In this document: positions 44,303-52,365 of the stretch, in pieces
How positions within the stretch are numbered: the first letter of the stretch is position 1
How the letters are laid out: each line of letters opens with the position of its first letter
From: Ga0077546 sp965229195
GTDB lineage: Bacteria; Cyanobacteriota; Vampirovibrionia; Obscuribacterales; Obscuribacteraceae
DNA length: 64,000 nt
Reading direction: 5' to 3'
Assembly: GCA_965229195.1 (NCBI GenBank)
Contig: OZ245871.1
Coordinates: forward strand, 1,240,001 to 1,304,000
Made by a program: the position numbers and the translations under genes
Notes under the pieces: generated by a model
What the model was told of the DNA's origin: nothing
What the model saw: only the letters and a program-made list of their open reading frames with translations
Databases searched by the model: none

Positions 44303-45979
44303 TTACTCTATGCGCTCTAGTACTTCAATATTTCGCATTCTGCCATCGAGCAAGCTGAAGAATGGCTCCAGATGAATGTTCTTGTACCCTGGAACAGGCG
44401 ACAAGGAAATCAAATAGGTCTCACCCTTTACAGGCCACCAGCGCCAATTATTGCGCGGAGCCTCTCCTCTATATGTAGAGTTATAAACACTTAGATCTCG
44501 AAGAATATTGTATTCATAGCCACCATCAATTTGTGCTGACTTGGCTCCCGTATTTTCTAACCAGGCAATCGCTTGCCAGCGGGCGCGATTAGAACTTAGA
44601 TATTCTTGATTGCCAGCAATTGAATAAAAGGCTATGCCAAGCAACAGCACAACAGATATTGGATTAACTAAATTCGTACGATTTTTCCTGGCGCAAAGAC
44701 CAACGGCAAGAAGCATTGGTCCTAGGGCTAGCAAATAGTATCTATCAGCACAGCGCACCAAAGTTTCCAGAGTAAGAAAAGCCAAGCAAACACTGCTACA
44801 GACAGCTACAACTGCAGGCTGCCAAACCAGCCTCTTCTTCTTCACCTCTTGCACCGCACCTAACAATGCCACCACCAGTGGTACAACAAAGAAGAACGAT
44901 ATTACGGTAGCTATCATTCGGCCCTTCGGAGCTAGGGCTGGTCTAATAATTCCTAGAAGGCCTTGAGCACCAATGGTGGTAAAGCGCAAAATATTTTCAG
45001 AAAATGGCATGGTCTGGTGATAGTGAGCCACGATGATCAGCGCAGCACCTAGCACGAGAACAGCGATAGCAAGCACAATCTTGAAAGGAAGCACTCGGCT
45101 ACGCTTAGACCAAAATATCAACGGCAGCAACGACAACAAGGCCGGGAGACAAAACAAGGCCAAGTAACACAGCACCTGGCCAATAGCGCTGATGGTAGGC
45201 AGAACCATCTGCGGTGCGGCGAACAGACACTTATTAATGATGCTGGAATGAGCTTGCCTAACTAAATCATATCCTCTATTGATAGAACCAGACTGGAGAT
45301 GACAGGCTACCAGCCATTGATCACAGGCCCAAGCCGAGAGCAAGGGTAGGGCTAGAGCTAAACCAAAGACGAAAAACTTCGACCGGCCGCTACCAAATCG
45401 CTTACTGAGACAGAATGGGCTCAAACAAATGAAGATCAAAGCAGACTGTCTGACACTCACAGCTAAAGCCAATACAACAAAGGCTAAAACCATGGTCTTG
45501 AGTGATTTTTTTGCCAGACCGCGCAAGAGACAGGCCAGAAAAACCATATTCAAAGACAATGCCGTCGAGTCGCTCATAAAACCCAAAGCGACGTTAAGTA
45601 GAAGCGGATTAGCCGCATACAAAAGCGTTAGAAATATAGCCTGACTGCGCGGGATGCGTAAGGAAGCAGCGGCAACGAACATGGCCACAGCACCCAAAAT
45701 AGTAATGATGAAAGAGCAGATTCGCAGACTTGTATAGGAATAACCAATCAGCTTCGTTGTCAAAAACCCTAAGGCAACATGAACTATTCCAGCCGCGCAG
45801 ACGTTAGGCATAACCAGGCCCTCACCTAACAACAAATGCCTGACACCTTCGGCATAGGCCCAGTCATCGTTGAGGGGGAAATCGCCAACCATTCCTATGG
45901 TTAATAACGCCACTATATAAAAAGCCCCTATCAACAGATAGGGGCTAATTTGTCTGAAATAGAGTTTGTTGAATATCAA
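44303..45979 (-). CDS. GT-C-type multi-pass membrane protein downstream of rplI
   Basis: A 558-aa protein with about 11 hydrophobic helices. After the first helix comes FPLNDDWAYAEGVRHLL, the acidic motif typical of GT-C (ArnT/PMT-like) glycosyltransferases. The C-terminus is a short soluble domain. The start is a TTG at 45979, 9 bp after the rplI stop, with no Shine-Dalgarno. Helix 1 (SPYLLIGAFYIVALL) is encoded by a strong intrinsic terminator hairpin, see next entry. The next ATG (Met30) would lose this helix. It may use a later start, or transcription may come from a different promoter. Confidence 0.65.
   Translation of the reverse strand: MIFNKLYFRQISPYLLIGAFYIVALLTIGMVGDFPLNDDWAYAEGVRHLLLGEGLVMPNVCAAGIVHVALGFLTTKLIGYSYTSLRICSFIITILGAVAMFVAAASLRIPRSQAIFLTLLYAANPLLLNVALGFMSDSTALSLNMVFLACLLRGLAKKSLKTMVLAFVVLALAVSVRQSALIFICLSPFCLSKRFGSGRSKFFVFGLALALPLLSAWACDQWLVACHLQSGSINRGYDLVRQAHSSIINKCLFAAPQMVLPTISAIGQVLCYLALFCLPALLSLLPLIFWSKRSRVLPFKIVLAIAVLVLGAALIIVAHYHQTMPFSENILRFTTIGAQGLLGIIRPALAPKGRMIATVISFFFVVPLVVALLGAVQEVKKKRLVWQPAVVAVCSSVCLAFLTLETLVRCADRYYLLALGPMLLAVGLCARKNRTNLVNPISVVLLLGIAFYSIAGNQEYLSSNRARWQAIAWLENTGAKSAQIDGGYEYNILRDLSVYNSTYRGEAPRNNWRWWPVKGETYLISLSPVPGYKNIHLEPFFSLLDGRMRNIEVLERIE
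45915..45946 (-). terminator. Intrinsic terminator of rplI inside the following reading frame
   Basis: Minus strand: perfect 10-bp stem AGCCCCTATC / GATAGGGGCT (arms 45937-45946 and 45923-45932) with a 4-nt loop, then TTTTATATAG. It starts 43 bp after the rplI stop codon and overlaps codons of the first membrane helix of the next gene. Confidence 0.88.
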
Positions 45980-45988
45980 TCTTTGGTT

Positions 45989-46519
45989 TTAGACTGCGGC
46001 GGCTTCAACTTCTTCAGCTGCTGGAGCTTCAACTTTAGCTGGAGCACCTTTACCGGTAGTAGGTGTGGCGCCTTCGCGAAGAATCTCTAGCTGCAGCTTA
46101 GTTGTTACTTCATTGGCCAATTTGACGGTTACTTCGTAAACGCCAAGAGCGTGAATTTCGTTTTCTGTTTTGACAAGACGCTTGTCGATGGCAAAACCAA
46201 CTTCTTTTTCGATCAAATCAGCGATTTCTTTGTTGGTGATTTTGCCATAGAGCTTGCCGCTTTCGCCAACTTTAGCAACATAGTGAATAGCGCCAAGGGC
46301 AGTGATTTTCTCAGCCTTCTCAACAGCAGCTTGATGCATTTGCTGAGCTTTCTTTTTCAAACCAGCCAAATCTTCTTCGCGCTTCTTCAGTGTGCCTCTG
46401 GTAGCTTCAACACCCAAACCACGCGGTTGAAGGAAGTTACGGAAATAACCGGGGGCGGCCTCAACAATGTCTCCAGCTTGTCCAAGCTTTTCAACAGAGT
46501 GGTGCAAAATTACCTTCAT
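45989..46519 (-). CDS. rplI: 50S ribosomal protein L9
   Basis: A 176-aa L9 with the N-terminal domain MKVILHHSVEKLGQAGDIVEAAPGYFRNFLQPRGLG, the long connecting helix rich in Lys/Ala/Gln, and the C-terminal domain (GKLYGKITNKEIADLI, HALGVYEVTVKL). It binds 23S rRNA domain V near the L1 stalk. Compared with the usual length of about 148 aa it has an Ala/Glu/Pro-rich tail of about 25 residues. ATG with GGAGAT 2-7 nt upstream. A promoter and terminator flank it, so it is largely monocistronic, not in the usual rpsF-rpsR operon within this window. Confidence 0.97.
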   Translation of the reverse strand: MKVILHHSVEKLGQAGDIVEAAPGYFRNFLQPRGLGVEATRGTLKKREEDLAGLKKKAQQMHQAAVEKAEKITALGAIHYVAKVGESGKLYGKITNKEIADLIEKEVGFAIDKRLVKTENEIHALGVYEVTVKLANEVTTKLQLEILREGATPTTGKGAPAKVEAPAAEEVEAAAV

Positions 46520-46570
46520 GACATCTCCAAGCGCTCTTACGCGTTGCCTACAACATATATACGGGAGGCT

Positions 46571-46599
46571 AGATTAGCACGGTCGAGCAGCCTTGCCAA
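46571..46599 (-). promoter_or_regulatory. Candidate promoter of rplI
   Basis: Minus strand TTGGCA (46594-46599), 17 nt, TAATCT (46571-46576), with TG one base upstream of the -10 (extended -10 form). Predicted start about 45 nt before the ATG. Confidence 0.45.
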
Positions 46600-46665
46600 C
46601 TTTACAGCCCCTAATTAGAAACCTTCCGAAATATCAATTTCCTAATATAAGGTTGAAGGTTAGCC

Positions 46666-47130
46666 CTAATACTCATTACGCTCGCGGAACATTCCACGCA
46701 CCCCAGATGGGTCGGCGAGGAAGCCAAAGCGCTTATAGAAGCCATCAGTACCGGGGTCAGCATAGAGCGTGACCAGCGGAATCGAATACTCATCTAGCTC
46801 TTTCAATAGCTCACACATCACCAGGCGACCAACACCCAGGCGCTGATAATCAGGCCTGACAACCATATCCCAGACAGTGGCATTGAAAACTTTGTCACCG
46901 GTGGCTCTGGCGAAGCCCACCAATTCATCTTTATCCCAAATTGAGACAACCGCAAGCGAGTTTTCTAAAGCTCGCACAATTAAGTCAGGTTCTCGTCGAC
47001 TCCAGCCCACCGAGGCACACAGCTCTTGAACGGCATTAGGTGGCACGGCCTTGTCGTGCGAAACGCTCAGGTTGTCAGGCAGAGGTTCCTTCGAATTCTC
47101 GTTTCTCCTCCAAATACCTGAAAGAACCAT
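46666..47130 (-). CDS. GNAT acetyltransferase, Ycf52/NSI-like
   Basis: A 154-aa GNAT-fold protein. The segment GFARATGDKVFNATVWDMVV, the acetyl-CoA P-loop RPDYQRLGVGRLVM, and the end FYKRFGFLADPSGVRGMF resemble the plastid/cyanobacterial Ycf52 and plant NSI/GNAT proteins. Those acetylate serotonin-type amines or protein lysines; the substrate here is unknown. It directly abuts rlmD (its ATG follows the rlmD stop with no gap), so the two are probably co-transcribed. A cyanobacterial-type relative fits the suggested phylogenetic position. Confidence 0.85.
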   Translation of the reverse strand: MVLSGIWRRNENSKEPLPDNLSVSHDKAVPPNAVQELCASVGWSRREPDLIVRALENSLAVVSIWDKDELVGFARATGDKVFNATVWDMVVRPDYQRLGVGRLVMCELLKELDEYSIPLVTLYADPGTDGFYKRFGFLADPSGVRGMFRERNEY

Positions 47131-48639
47131 CTATAACCTCTCTAGCAGAGCCACCGATTCGACGTGGTAAGTCTGGGGGAAAAGATCCACAGGCTGTACA
47201 CGCTTAACTTTATACCCGCCCATGGAGCTGTTCTCTCCATTTTCAGTGGATTGGCAGAGAATTTTCAAGTCGCGGGCTAAAGTAGCCGGGTTACAACTGA
47301 CATAAATGATGTGCTTTGGCCCACGCTCTTTGATCAAAGCCAAAATATTAGGGTCGATACCCTTGCGCGGCGGGTCAAGCACGATCAAGTCAATATTCTT
47401 GTTTTCCCGCTTCTTCTCTACCATCAAGACAGCTAGAGATTGTTCTACTCGGCCCTCAACAAAGCTTACATTGGTGAGGTTATTGAGAGCGGCGTTTTCT
47501 TCACCATCGGTGATTGCATCGCCTACTTCTTCAATTGCTATCACTTCATCAGCCAAGGGGCTGAGCCACATGGCAATAGTGCCCACACCGGCATAAGCGT
47601 CAACGACAACAGGCTTCTCGCTAGCAGCCAAATCTTCTTGAGCAGCGGCAGCAATATATTCAAGCAACTTGACCGCTTGCAAACTATTTACCTGAAAAAA
47701 GCTCTTGGACGAAAGCCTGAAGCGAAGACCATCTTGCAATTTCTGGGGCAAATCAGAACGCTTGGTCGCTAATTTCTCTTCTATGTAGCCATTGCCAACC
47801 AGGGTGATTGTGTGTTCACCAAGAATGCGGTTGCCTTTATCTTGATTGAAGTTAACGACTACAGATTCCACTTCACTATGCAAGTGGGCCAGCTCTTCAC
47901 CTAAAGTAGTGAAAGCATGAAGATAATCAATATTATTGAATTCTTTGATTTTGATGGCAGCGTGATTGACCACAATGGTGACAAGAATTTTGCCAGTAGC
48001 AAAGCTCATGCGGAAGTTGAGATGTCGCACCATGCCGCGATGGCGCTCTTCGTCGTAAATCGAAATACGATACTTTTTGAACAACATTTTGGTTGTTTTC
48101 AAAAGCTCATCCATAATGCTCGGCTGAATCGGACAGGCATCAATATTGACTAAATCATGGCTGCCACGCTCGTAGTAACCAGCCAATACCTGAGTATTTT
48201 TGTACTTAACCGGAAACTGCACTTTATTGCGATAGTGAAAAGGATCATCGCAGCCCACTATCGATTGAACCAACTCTTTAGCATTGGCAAAACCACCAAT
48301 GTGACCGAGGGCATCAACCACTAAGCGCTCTTTGTGCTGAAGTTGATGTGCATAATCAATGTGCTGCCACTGACAGCCGCCGCAGCGCTCGTAGTGGAAA
48401 CAAGGAGCTTGCACACGCTCCGGCGAGGGTTTGACGATTTCTTCGATGGCACCGCGGGCGAAATCTTTGCGCACATCAAAGAGGTGCACAGCTAAACGGT
48501 CTCCCTGAGCGGCTCGCTCAATGAAAACAGGAATAGAATCAATTTTTGCTACACCATCGCCGCCATTGGCAAGCGATTCGACATTTACTTCTACTTGGTC
48601 CCCACGCTCAAGCGTGTGGGTGTACTTTACCTTGGCCAC
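47131..48639 (-). CDS. 23S rRNA (uracil-C5)-methyltransferase, RlmD/RlmCD type
   Basis: A 502-aa TrmA-family RNA m5U methyltransferase. It has a TRAM domain (residues 11-70: RGDQVEVNVESLANGGDGVAK), 4Fe-4S cysteines C80, C86, C89 and a later Cys (DACPIQ), the SAM-binding YAGVGTIAMWL, DPPRKGID and the catalytic Cys of YVSCNPATLARDL. It makes 5-methyluridine in 23S rRNA (m5U1939 or m5U747; sequence does not say which). It begins 13 bp before the end of the upstream secreted-protein gene, indicating coupling. Confidence 0.94.
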   Translation of the reverse strand: MAKVKYTHTLERGDQVEVNVESLANGGDGVAKIDSIPVFIERAAQGDRLAVHLFDVRKDFARGAIEEIVKPSPERVQAPCFHYERCGGCQWQHIDYAHQLQHKERLVVDALGHIGGFANAKELVQSIVGCDDPFHYRNKVQFPVKYKNTQVLAGYYERGSHDLVNIDACPIQPSIMDELLKTTKMLFKKYRISIYDEERHRGMVRHLNFRMSFATGKILVTIVVNHAAIKIKEFNNIDYLHAFTTLGEELAHLHSEVESVVVNFNQDKGNRILGEHTITLVGNGYIEEKLATKRSDLPQKLQDGLRFRLSSKSFFQVNSLQAVKLLEYIAAAAQEDLAASEKPVVVDAYAGVGTIAMWLSPLADEVIAIEEVGDAITDGEENAALNNLTNVSFVEGRVEQSLAVLMVEKKRENKNIDLIVLDPPRKGIDPNILALIKERGPKHIIYVSCNPATLARDLKILCQSTENGENSSMGGYKVKRVQPVDLFPQTYHVESVALLERL

Positions 48640-49412
48640 AGAGTCCTCTCGTTTGCAAGTCTGATTTTTCCAGGGGCATCATAGTTTTGCAGAACAGATT
48701 TTTGCAGAACAGACTCATCTAAGCATTTTGCCAGGGCGACCTTGGCCTCCTCACATGCTGCTTCGTCTTTGTTGCGCGCCAGGTCTTCCATCTTGAGAAA
48801 TTGCCTTTCGGCACCACGTACATCATAACCACTTGCTTTGAGAGAAAGAATTCGCTGCTTGATTTCTTTACTGTTCTCATTGTCTGAGTAATTAAGAATC
48901 TCAGCATAACTTAAGGCCTGATAACGATCTTTCAGACTATTAGTAAGATAAGGCTCGAGCGTAACACGCGAGAGAATTTCATTATTTGAAAGCTTGCGAT
49001 TGGCAAAAAGCAGCAAATCACTCTTTGCAACAACGACTTGAGTGTAACAACTCTGGGCCACTACAGGAAAATAGAAGAAAACATAGCGATCAAAAGCTTG
49101 CGGGAAAGCATCAGTAAGCTCTTTGCTAAGCAAAATAGAATTGATTTTGAGATCTTTAACGTGTGCCCGCGGATCTTGATAGAGACTGAGTTGCAAGCTA
49201 CCGGCGTCGATCTTGAACTGGGCGGTGGCAGCCTGCGAAACATATTTGCTTCGTTTTAGGCAAAGCGAAATCTCAGCAGCCCCCTGACAAGAAGCAGGAG
49301 GGGCGGCGAAAGCGGCAAGGCTGCCAAGACATAGCAGCGAAACAATACTGAAGCGACCAATTTGGCCAAGCTGAGCTAGAAAAGCTTTCGACATTTTCTC
49401 TGGGGGGCGCAC
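48627..49412 (-). CDS. Secreted hypothetical protein, 261 aa
   Basis: The N-terminus has a signal peptide (FSIVSLLCLGSLAAFAAPPA). The mature part is polar and contains several cysteines (CQGAAEISLC, QSCYTQ, AACEEAKVALAKC). I recognise no family. It overlaps the rlmD start by 13 bp on the same strand and seems to head the operon secreted protein - rlmD - GNAT. The ATG at 49412 has GGGGGG-type purines a few bases upstream; an ATG six codons in is also possible. Confidence 0.7.
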   Translation of the reverse strand: MRPPEKMSKAFLAQLGQIGRFSIVSLLCLGSLAAFAAPPASCQGAAEISLCLKRSKYVSQAATAQFKIDAGSLQLSLYQDPRAHVKDLKINSILLSKELTDAFPQAFDRYVFFYFPVVAQSCYTQVVVAKSDLLLFANRKLSNNEILSRVTLEPYLTNSLKDRYQALSYAEILNYSDNENSKEIKQRILSLKASGYDVRGAERQFLKMEDLARNKDEAACEEAKVALAKCLDESVLQKSVLQNYDAPGKIRLANERTLWPR

Positions 49413-49504
49413 TATATTTACCGCTTTTAATTAAGCAGAATAAATCTATCATGTGCTTCACCGCAGTACATGAACTGGCTCCTTAAACTCTCAGCCTAGA
49501 CCGC

Positions 49505-49510
49505 TATAAT
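49505..49510 (+). promoter_or_regulatory. Perfect -10 box just before sbcD (leaderless candidate)
   Basis: TATAAT ends 7 nt before the ATG at 49518. A weak -35 (CTTAAA) lies 17 nt upstream. The predicted start coincides with the start codon, and no Shine-Dalgarno is present. Confidence 0.4.
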
Positions 49511-49517
49511 GACATCT

Positions 49518-50777
49518 ATGACTATCAATTTAATCCACGTCTCTGACATTCACTTTGGCTCCGGCGAGAGCCATGGCCGACTTAACCCCGAGACTGGTCT
49601 CAATGTTCGCTTTGAAGATTTTGTAGCGGCACTCACCAAAGTGGTCGACTACTCCATAGAAAAGCAATGCGATATTTTTTTATTTTCTGGCGATGCCTAC
49701 CGAAACGCCTCCCCAGAGCCAATCTATCAAAAGATGTTTGCCGGTCAACTAAAACGTCTCAGCGATGCTGGTATTACCAGTATTCTGGTTGTCGGCAACC
49801 ATGATCAAGTATTACGTGCCTCTCAAAGCCATGCCATGTCTGTATTTCAAAGCCTTGAAGTACCCGGCGTACTGATGGTCGACAGACCAATTTCTACCGT
49901 AATTAACACCAAGAATGGTGCTCTTCAGTTAGTCGGTTTGCCGCATATAACTCGGCACCAGTTAATGACCTTAGACAAATACAAAGATCTTTCAGCCGTT
50001 GAAATAGACAAAGTACTGAAAGAACACATTCGCGACTTACTGCGGGGTTTTTATCTCAAGCTTGACCCAGCAATACCAACTGTGGTCACAGCACATATGA
50101 GCACAGACACAGCCCTAGCTGGCATTGAAGAGGAGCTTCTGGTTGGGTACACCCTGACCTTCCCCACCGAAATGTTTGTCAGTGAGCGAGTTGACTATGT
50201 CGCTCTCGGTCACATCCACAAGTACCAAGTGCTGCGCCAAGAAAGTCCCGCTATTGTTTACGCCGGTTCTCTAGAGAGAGTGGATTTCGGTGAAGAGAAA
50301 GAAGACAAAGGTTTCGTCCACGTAAAAATAGATAGAACTAGTGCTGGTGCCAAGACCGAGTTCAAGTTCATTTCTATTAATCCACGCCCCTTCATCACCG
50401 TAGAAGCCGACCTAACCGACTGTGAAAATCCGCTCGAGTTACTGACAAAAAAAATTAGCAAGGTAATCGTGCCCGGTTGCGTCTTGCGTATACGCTATAA
50501 AATTGGCCAAGAAAATCTCAATCAAATAGACGAAGATGCTCTAAAACAAATAGCGCAAGCGGCCCTGTCGGTAAAATTTAGCGCCGAAATTGTGCCATCC
50601 CATCAACGAGCGCGCCTACCGCAACTAACTGAAAGCGCAGTTCTCAACCCGCTTACAGCCATTGATACATATCTCACAGAAGTAGCACCAGAGCGAAAAG
50701 ATCGGTTACTCTCAAAAGCCAAAGAGATCATGGGGAAACTAACCGCTGAAATTAGCGGAACAGATAGCAAAGGTTAA
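49518..50777 (+). CDS. sbcD: SbcD-like nuclease subunit / metallophosphoesterase
   Basis: About 419 aa. The metallophosphoesterase motifs are all present: HVSDIHFGSGESHG, FLFSGDAYR, VVGNHDQVLR, TVVTAHMS and YVALGHIHKYQ. A C-terminal capping domain follows. SbcD (bacterial Mre11) with SbcC cleaves hairpins and DNA ends. No sbcC gene follows, only a small lipoprotein gene, so the partner must be elsewhere or this is a solo phosphoesterase. An ATG nine bases upstream overlaps the -10 box, so I prefer the ATG at 49518. Confidence 0.88.
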   Translation: MTINLIHVSDIHFGSGESHGRLNPETGLNVRFEDFVAALTKVVDYSIEKQCDIFLFSGDAYRNASPEPIYQKMFAGQLKRLSDAGITSILVVGNHDQVLRASQSHAMSVFQSLEVPGVLMVDRPISTVINTKNGALQLVGLPHITRHQLMTLDKYKDLSAVEIDKVLKEHIRDLLRGFYLKLDPAIPTVVTAHMSTDTALAGIEEELLVGYTLTFPTEMFVSERVDYVALGHIHKYQVLRQESPAIVYAGSLERVDFGEEKEDKGFVHVKIDRTSAGAKTEFKFISINPRPFITVEADLTDCENPLELLTKKISKVIVPGCVLRIRYKIGQENLNQIDEDALKQIAQAALSVKFSAEIVPSHQRARLPQLTESAVLNPLTAIDTYLTEVAPERKDRLLSKAKEIMGKLTAEISGTDSKG

Positions 50778-50780
50778 GCA

Positions 50781-51368
50781 GTGCGTTTTAGCAGAGACAT
50801 AGAAAAAGCTTTCGTTTTAGTTTTCAGCGCCGCAATTATGTGTGGCTGTACCCAAACTGAGGGCAACGAAGTCACCCCCCAAGGCACTATCGCCCTAGAG
50901 AAAATTACCCTGGGTGTGCCCGAGTCGACGCTCAAAGAAGCAATGGTCACTTTCGTCAAAGACCCTTCAGCCACGGCCAACGCTGGCGGTAAAAGTCAAT
51001 ATTTGAGCCGCGAAAAAACAACGGCTGGTGGTCAATACATGGTGCAATGCAAAGATGGCACTGTCTTTCAAATCAGCGAAGTCTTTGCAGAAACTCCCAC
51101 AAGCAAAGAGCCTGCAGTAATTGAACTGCGCAAACTTCTGCCGGCAGGGGCTCCCGAACAATCGCGGGTAGAAGAGAAACTGAGTTCAGATGTTTATTAC
51201 TTTGGCTCAGACTACACTGGCGAAATAAGTTTCAAAGATGCAAAGAAAAGCCAGGTAACAAGCTTAACTTCAACCAACATTCTTCTTACCGCCAGCGCCC
51301 AGAAGGCTACCGCAGCAGAAAAAGAGGTCTTAAAGCCACTTGTGGACAAAGCCCATGAGCCAAAATAG
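50781..51368 (+). CDS. Putative small lipoprotein, 195 aa
   Basis: An N-terminal hydrophobic segment ends in a lipobox-like MCGC (AFVLVFSAAIMCGC), so the protein is probably lipidated and exported. The rest is a polar, Lys/Glu/Thr-rich domain of about 165 residues with a strand-rich part (GGQYMVQCKDGTVFQISEVF). No recognised family. The GTG start at 50781 follows the sbcD stop by 3 bp, so it is probably co-transcribed with it, but no functional link is evident. Confidence 0.7.
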   Translation: MRFSRDIEKAFVLVFSAAIMCGCTQTEGNEVTPQGTIALEKITLGVPESTLKEAMVTFVKDPSATANAGGKSQYLSREKTTAGGQYMVQCKDGTVFQISEVFAETPTSKEPAVIELRKLLPAGAPEQSRVEEKLSSDVYYFGSDYTGEISFKDAKKSQVTSLTSTNILLTASAQKATAAEKEVLKPLVDKAHEPK

Positions 51369-51450
51369 CAGTGCCAATTGACTAAAAACTAATGCAACCT
51401 GAGGCGATATCGGGAAGAATTAGTCTTTACTACGGTATCCAAGAATAGAA

Positions 51451-52293
51451 ATGAGTGCATCTTCAATCACTAACGCCCCCGTTAAACCCACAGTAGAAGC
51501 AGATAGCGGCCTATCCGAGCTGTGGATTCAACGTCATCTCTTGGCCTTGATGGTCAAACGTGACTGCCTGGGACGCTATAAAGGCTCTCTACTGGGCTTG
51601 CTCTGGCCACTAATAAACCCTTTTGGCCATCTGCTGCTCTATACCTTCTTATTCTGTATCGTCTTGAAAGTGAAATTAGGAACCAGCGCCAGTACGAGCA
51701 ATTTCGCTCTCTACCTCATGGCCGGCCTCTTACCCTGGGGAGCATTTGCTGAAGCCCTGGCGCGCTCATCAACCGTTATTCTGGAACACCCCAACTTAGT
51801 CAAAAGAGTGGTCTTCCCTCTTCAGATATTGCCTCTAGTAACCGTTCTTTCTGCTCTTTTTACTGAAGCGATTGCTTTTACTATCCTTCTTACAGGCGTA
51901 CTGATCTACAATCACGGCCTACCAGCTTCTCTGATTTTCTTGCCCTTGATTGTTATTTCTCAATTCCTTCTCACCGCAGGCATTAGCTGGTTTGTTGCAA
52001 GCTTAAGTGTATACATAAGAGACATCCGCCATTTAATGGCCTTGAGCTTATCGGCCTGGATGTATGGCACCCCAATTGTTTACCCAGCCACAGCACTTCC
52101 AGAACAAATTCAATTCATCCTCTGGGTTAACCCAATGGCAGGCATAGTGCTCGACTATCGCCGAGTAGTACTTGAAGGCCTTCCGCCCGATTGGCCACAC
52201 TATGGCGTCTACACGGCCGTAGCATTGATAGTCTGCCTGATTGGCTTCAAATTCTTTGAAGCAACAAAAAAATCTTTTGCCGACGTAATGTAA
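51451..52293 (+). CDS. ABC-2 type polysaccharide/lipid export permease
   Basis: A 280-aa permease with six hydrophobic helices and the ABC-2 (Wzm/TagG/KpsM) pattern: LLWPLINPFGHLLLYTFLF, LYLMAGLLPWGAFAEAL, a conserved VKRVVFPLQILPLV, YIRDIRHLMALSLSAWMYGTPIVY and WVNPMAGIVLDYRRVVLEG. It would carry lipid-linked polysaccharide across the inner membrane with an ATPase partner. No such ATPase gene (Wzt/TagH) is adjacent; the next gene is a phosphohexomutase. The ATG start is at 51451. Confidence 0.93.
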   Translation: MSASSITNAPVKPTVEADSGLSELWIQRHLLALMVKRDCLGRYKGSLLGLLWPLINPFGHLLLYTFLFCIVLKVKLGTSASTSNFALYLMAGLLPWGAFAEALARSSTVILEHPNLVKRVVFPLQILPLVTVLSALFTEAIAFTILLTGVLIYNHGLPASLIFLPLIVISQFLLTAGISWFVASLSVYIRDIRHLMALSLSAWMYGTPIVYPATALPEQIQFILWVNPMAGIVLDYRRVVLEGLPPDWPHYGVYTAVALIVCLIGFKFFEATKKSFADVM

Positions 52294-52365
52294 GTCTGAC
52301 GACCTGGTGGCAACGATAGCGTATTATAGTTCACTGAATGAAACCTAGGCATAGAGACAATTCCG

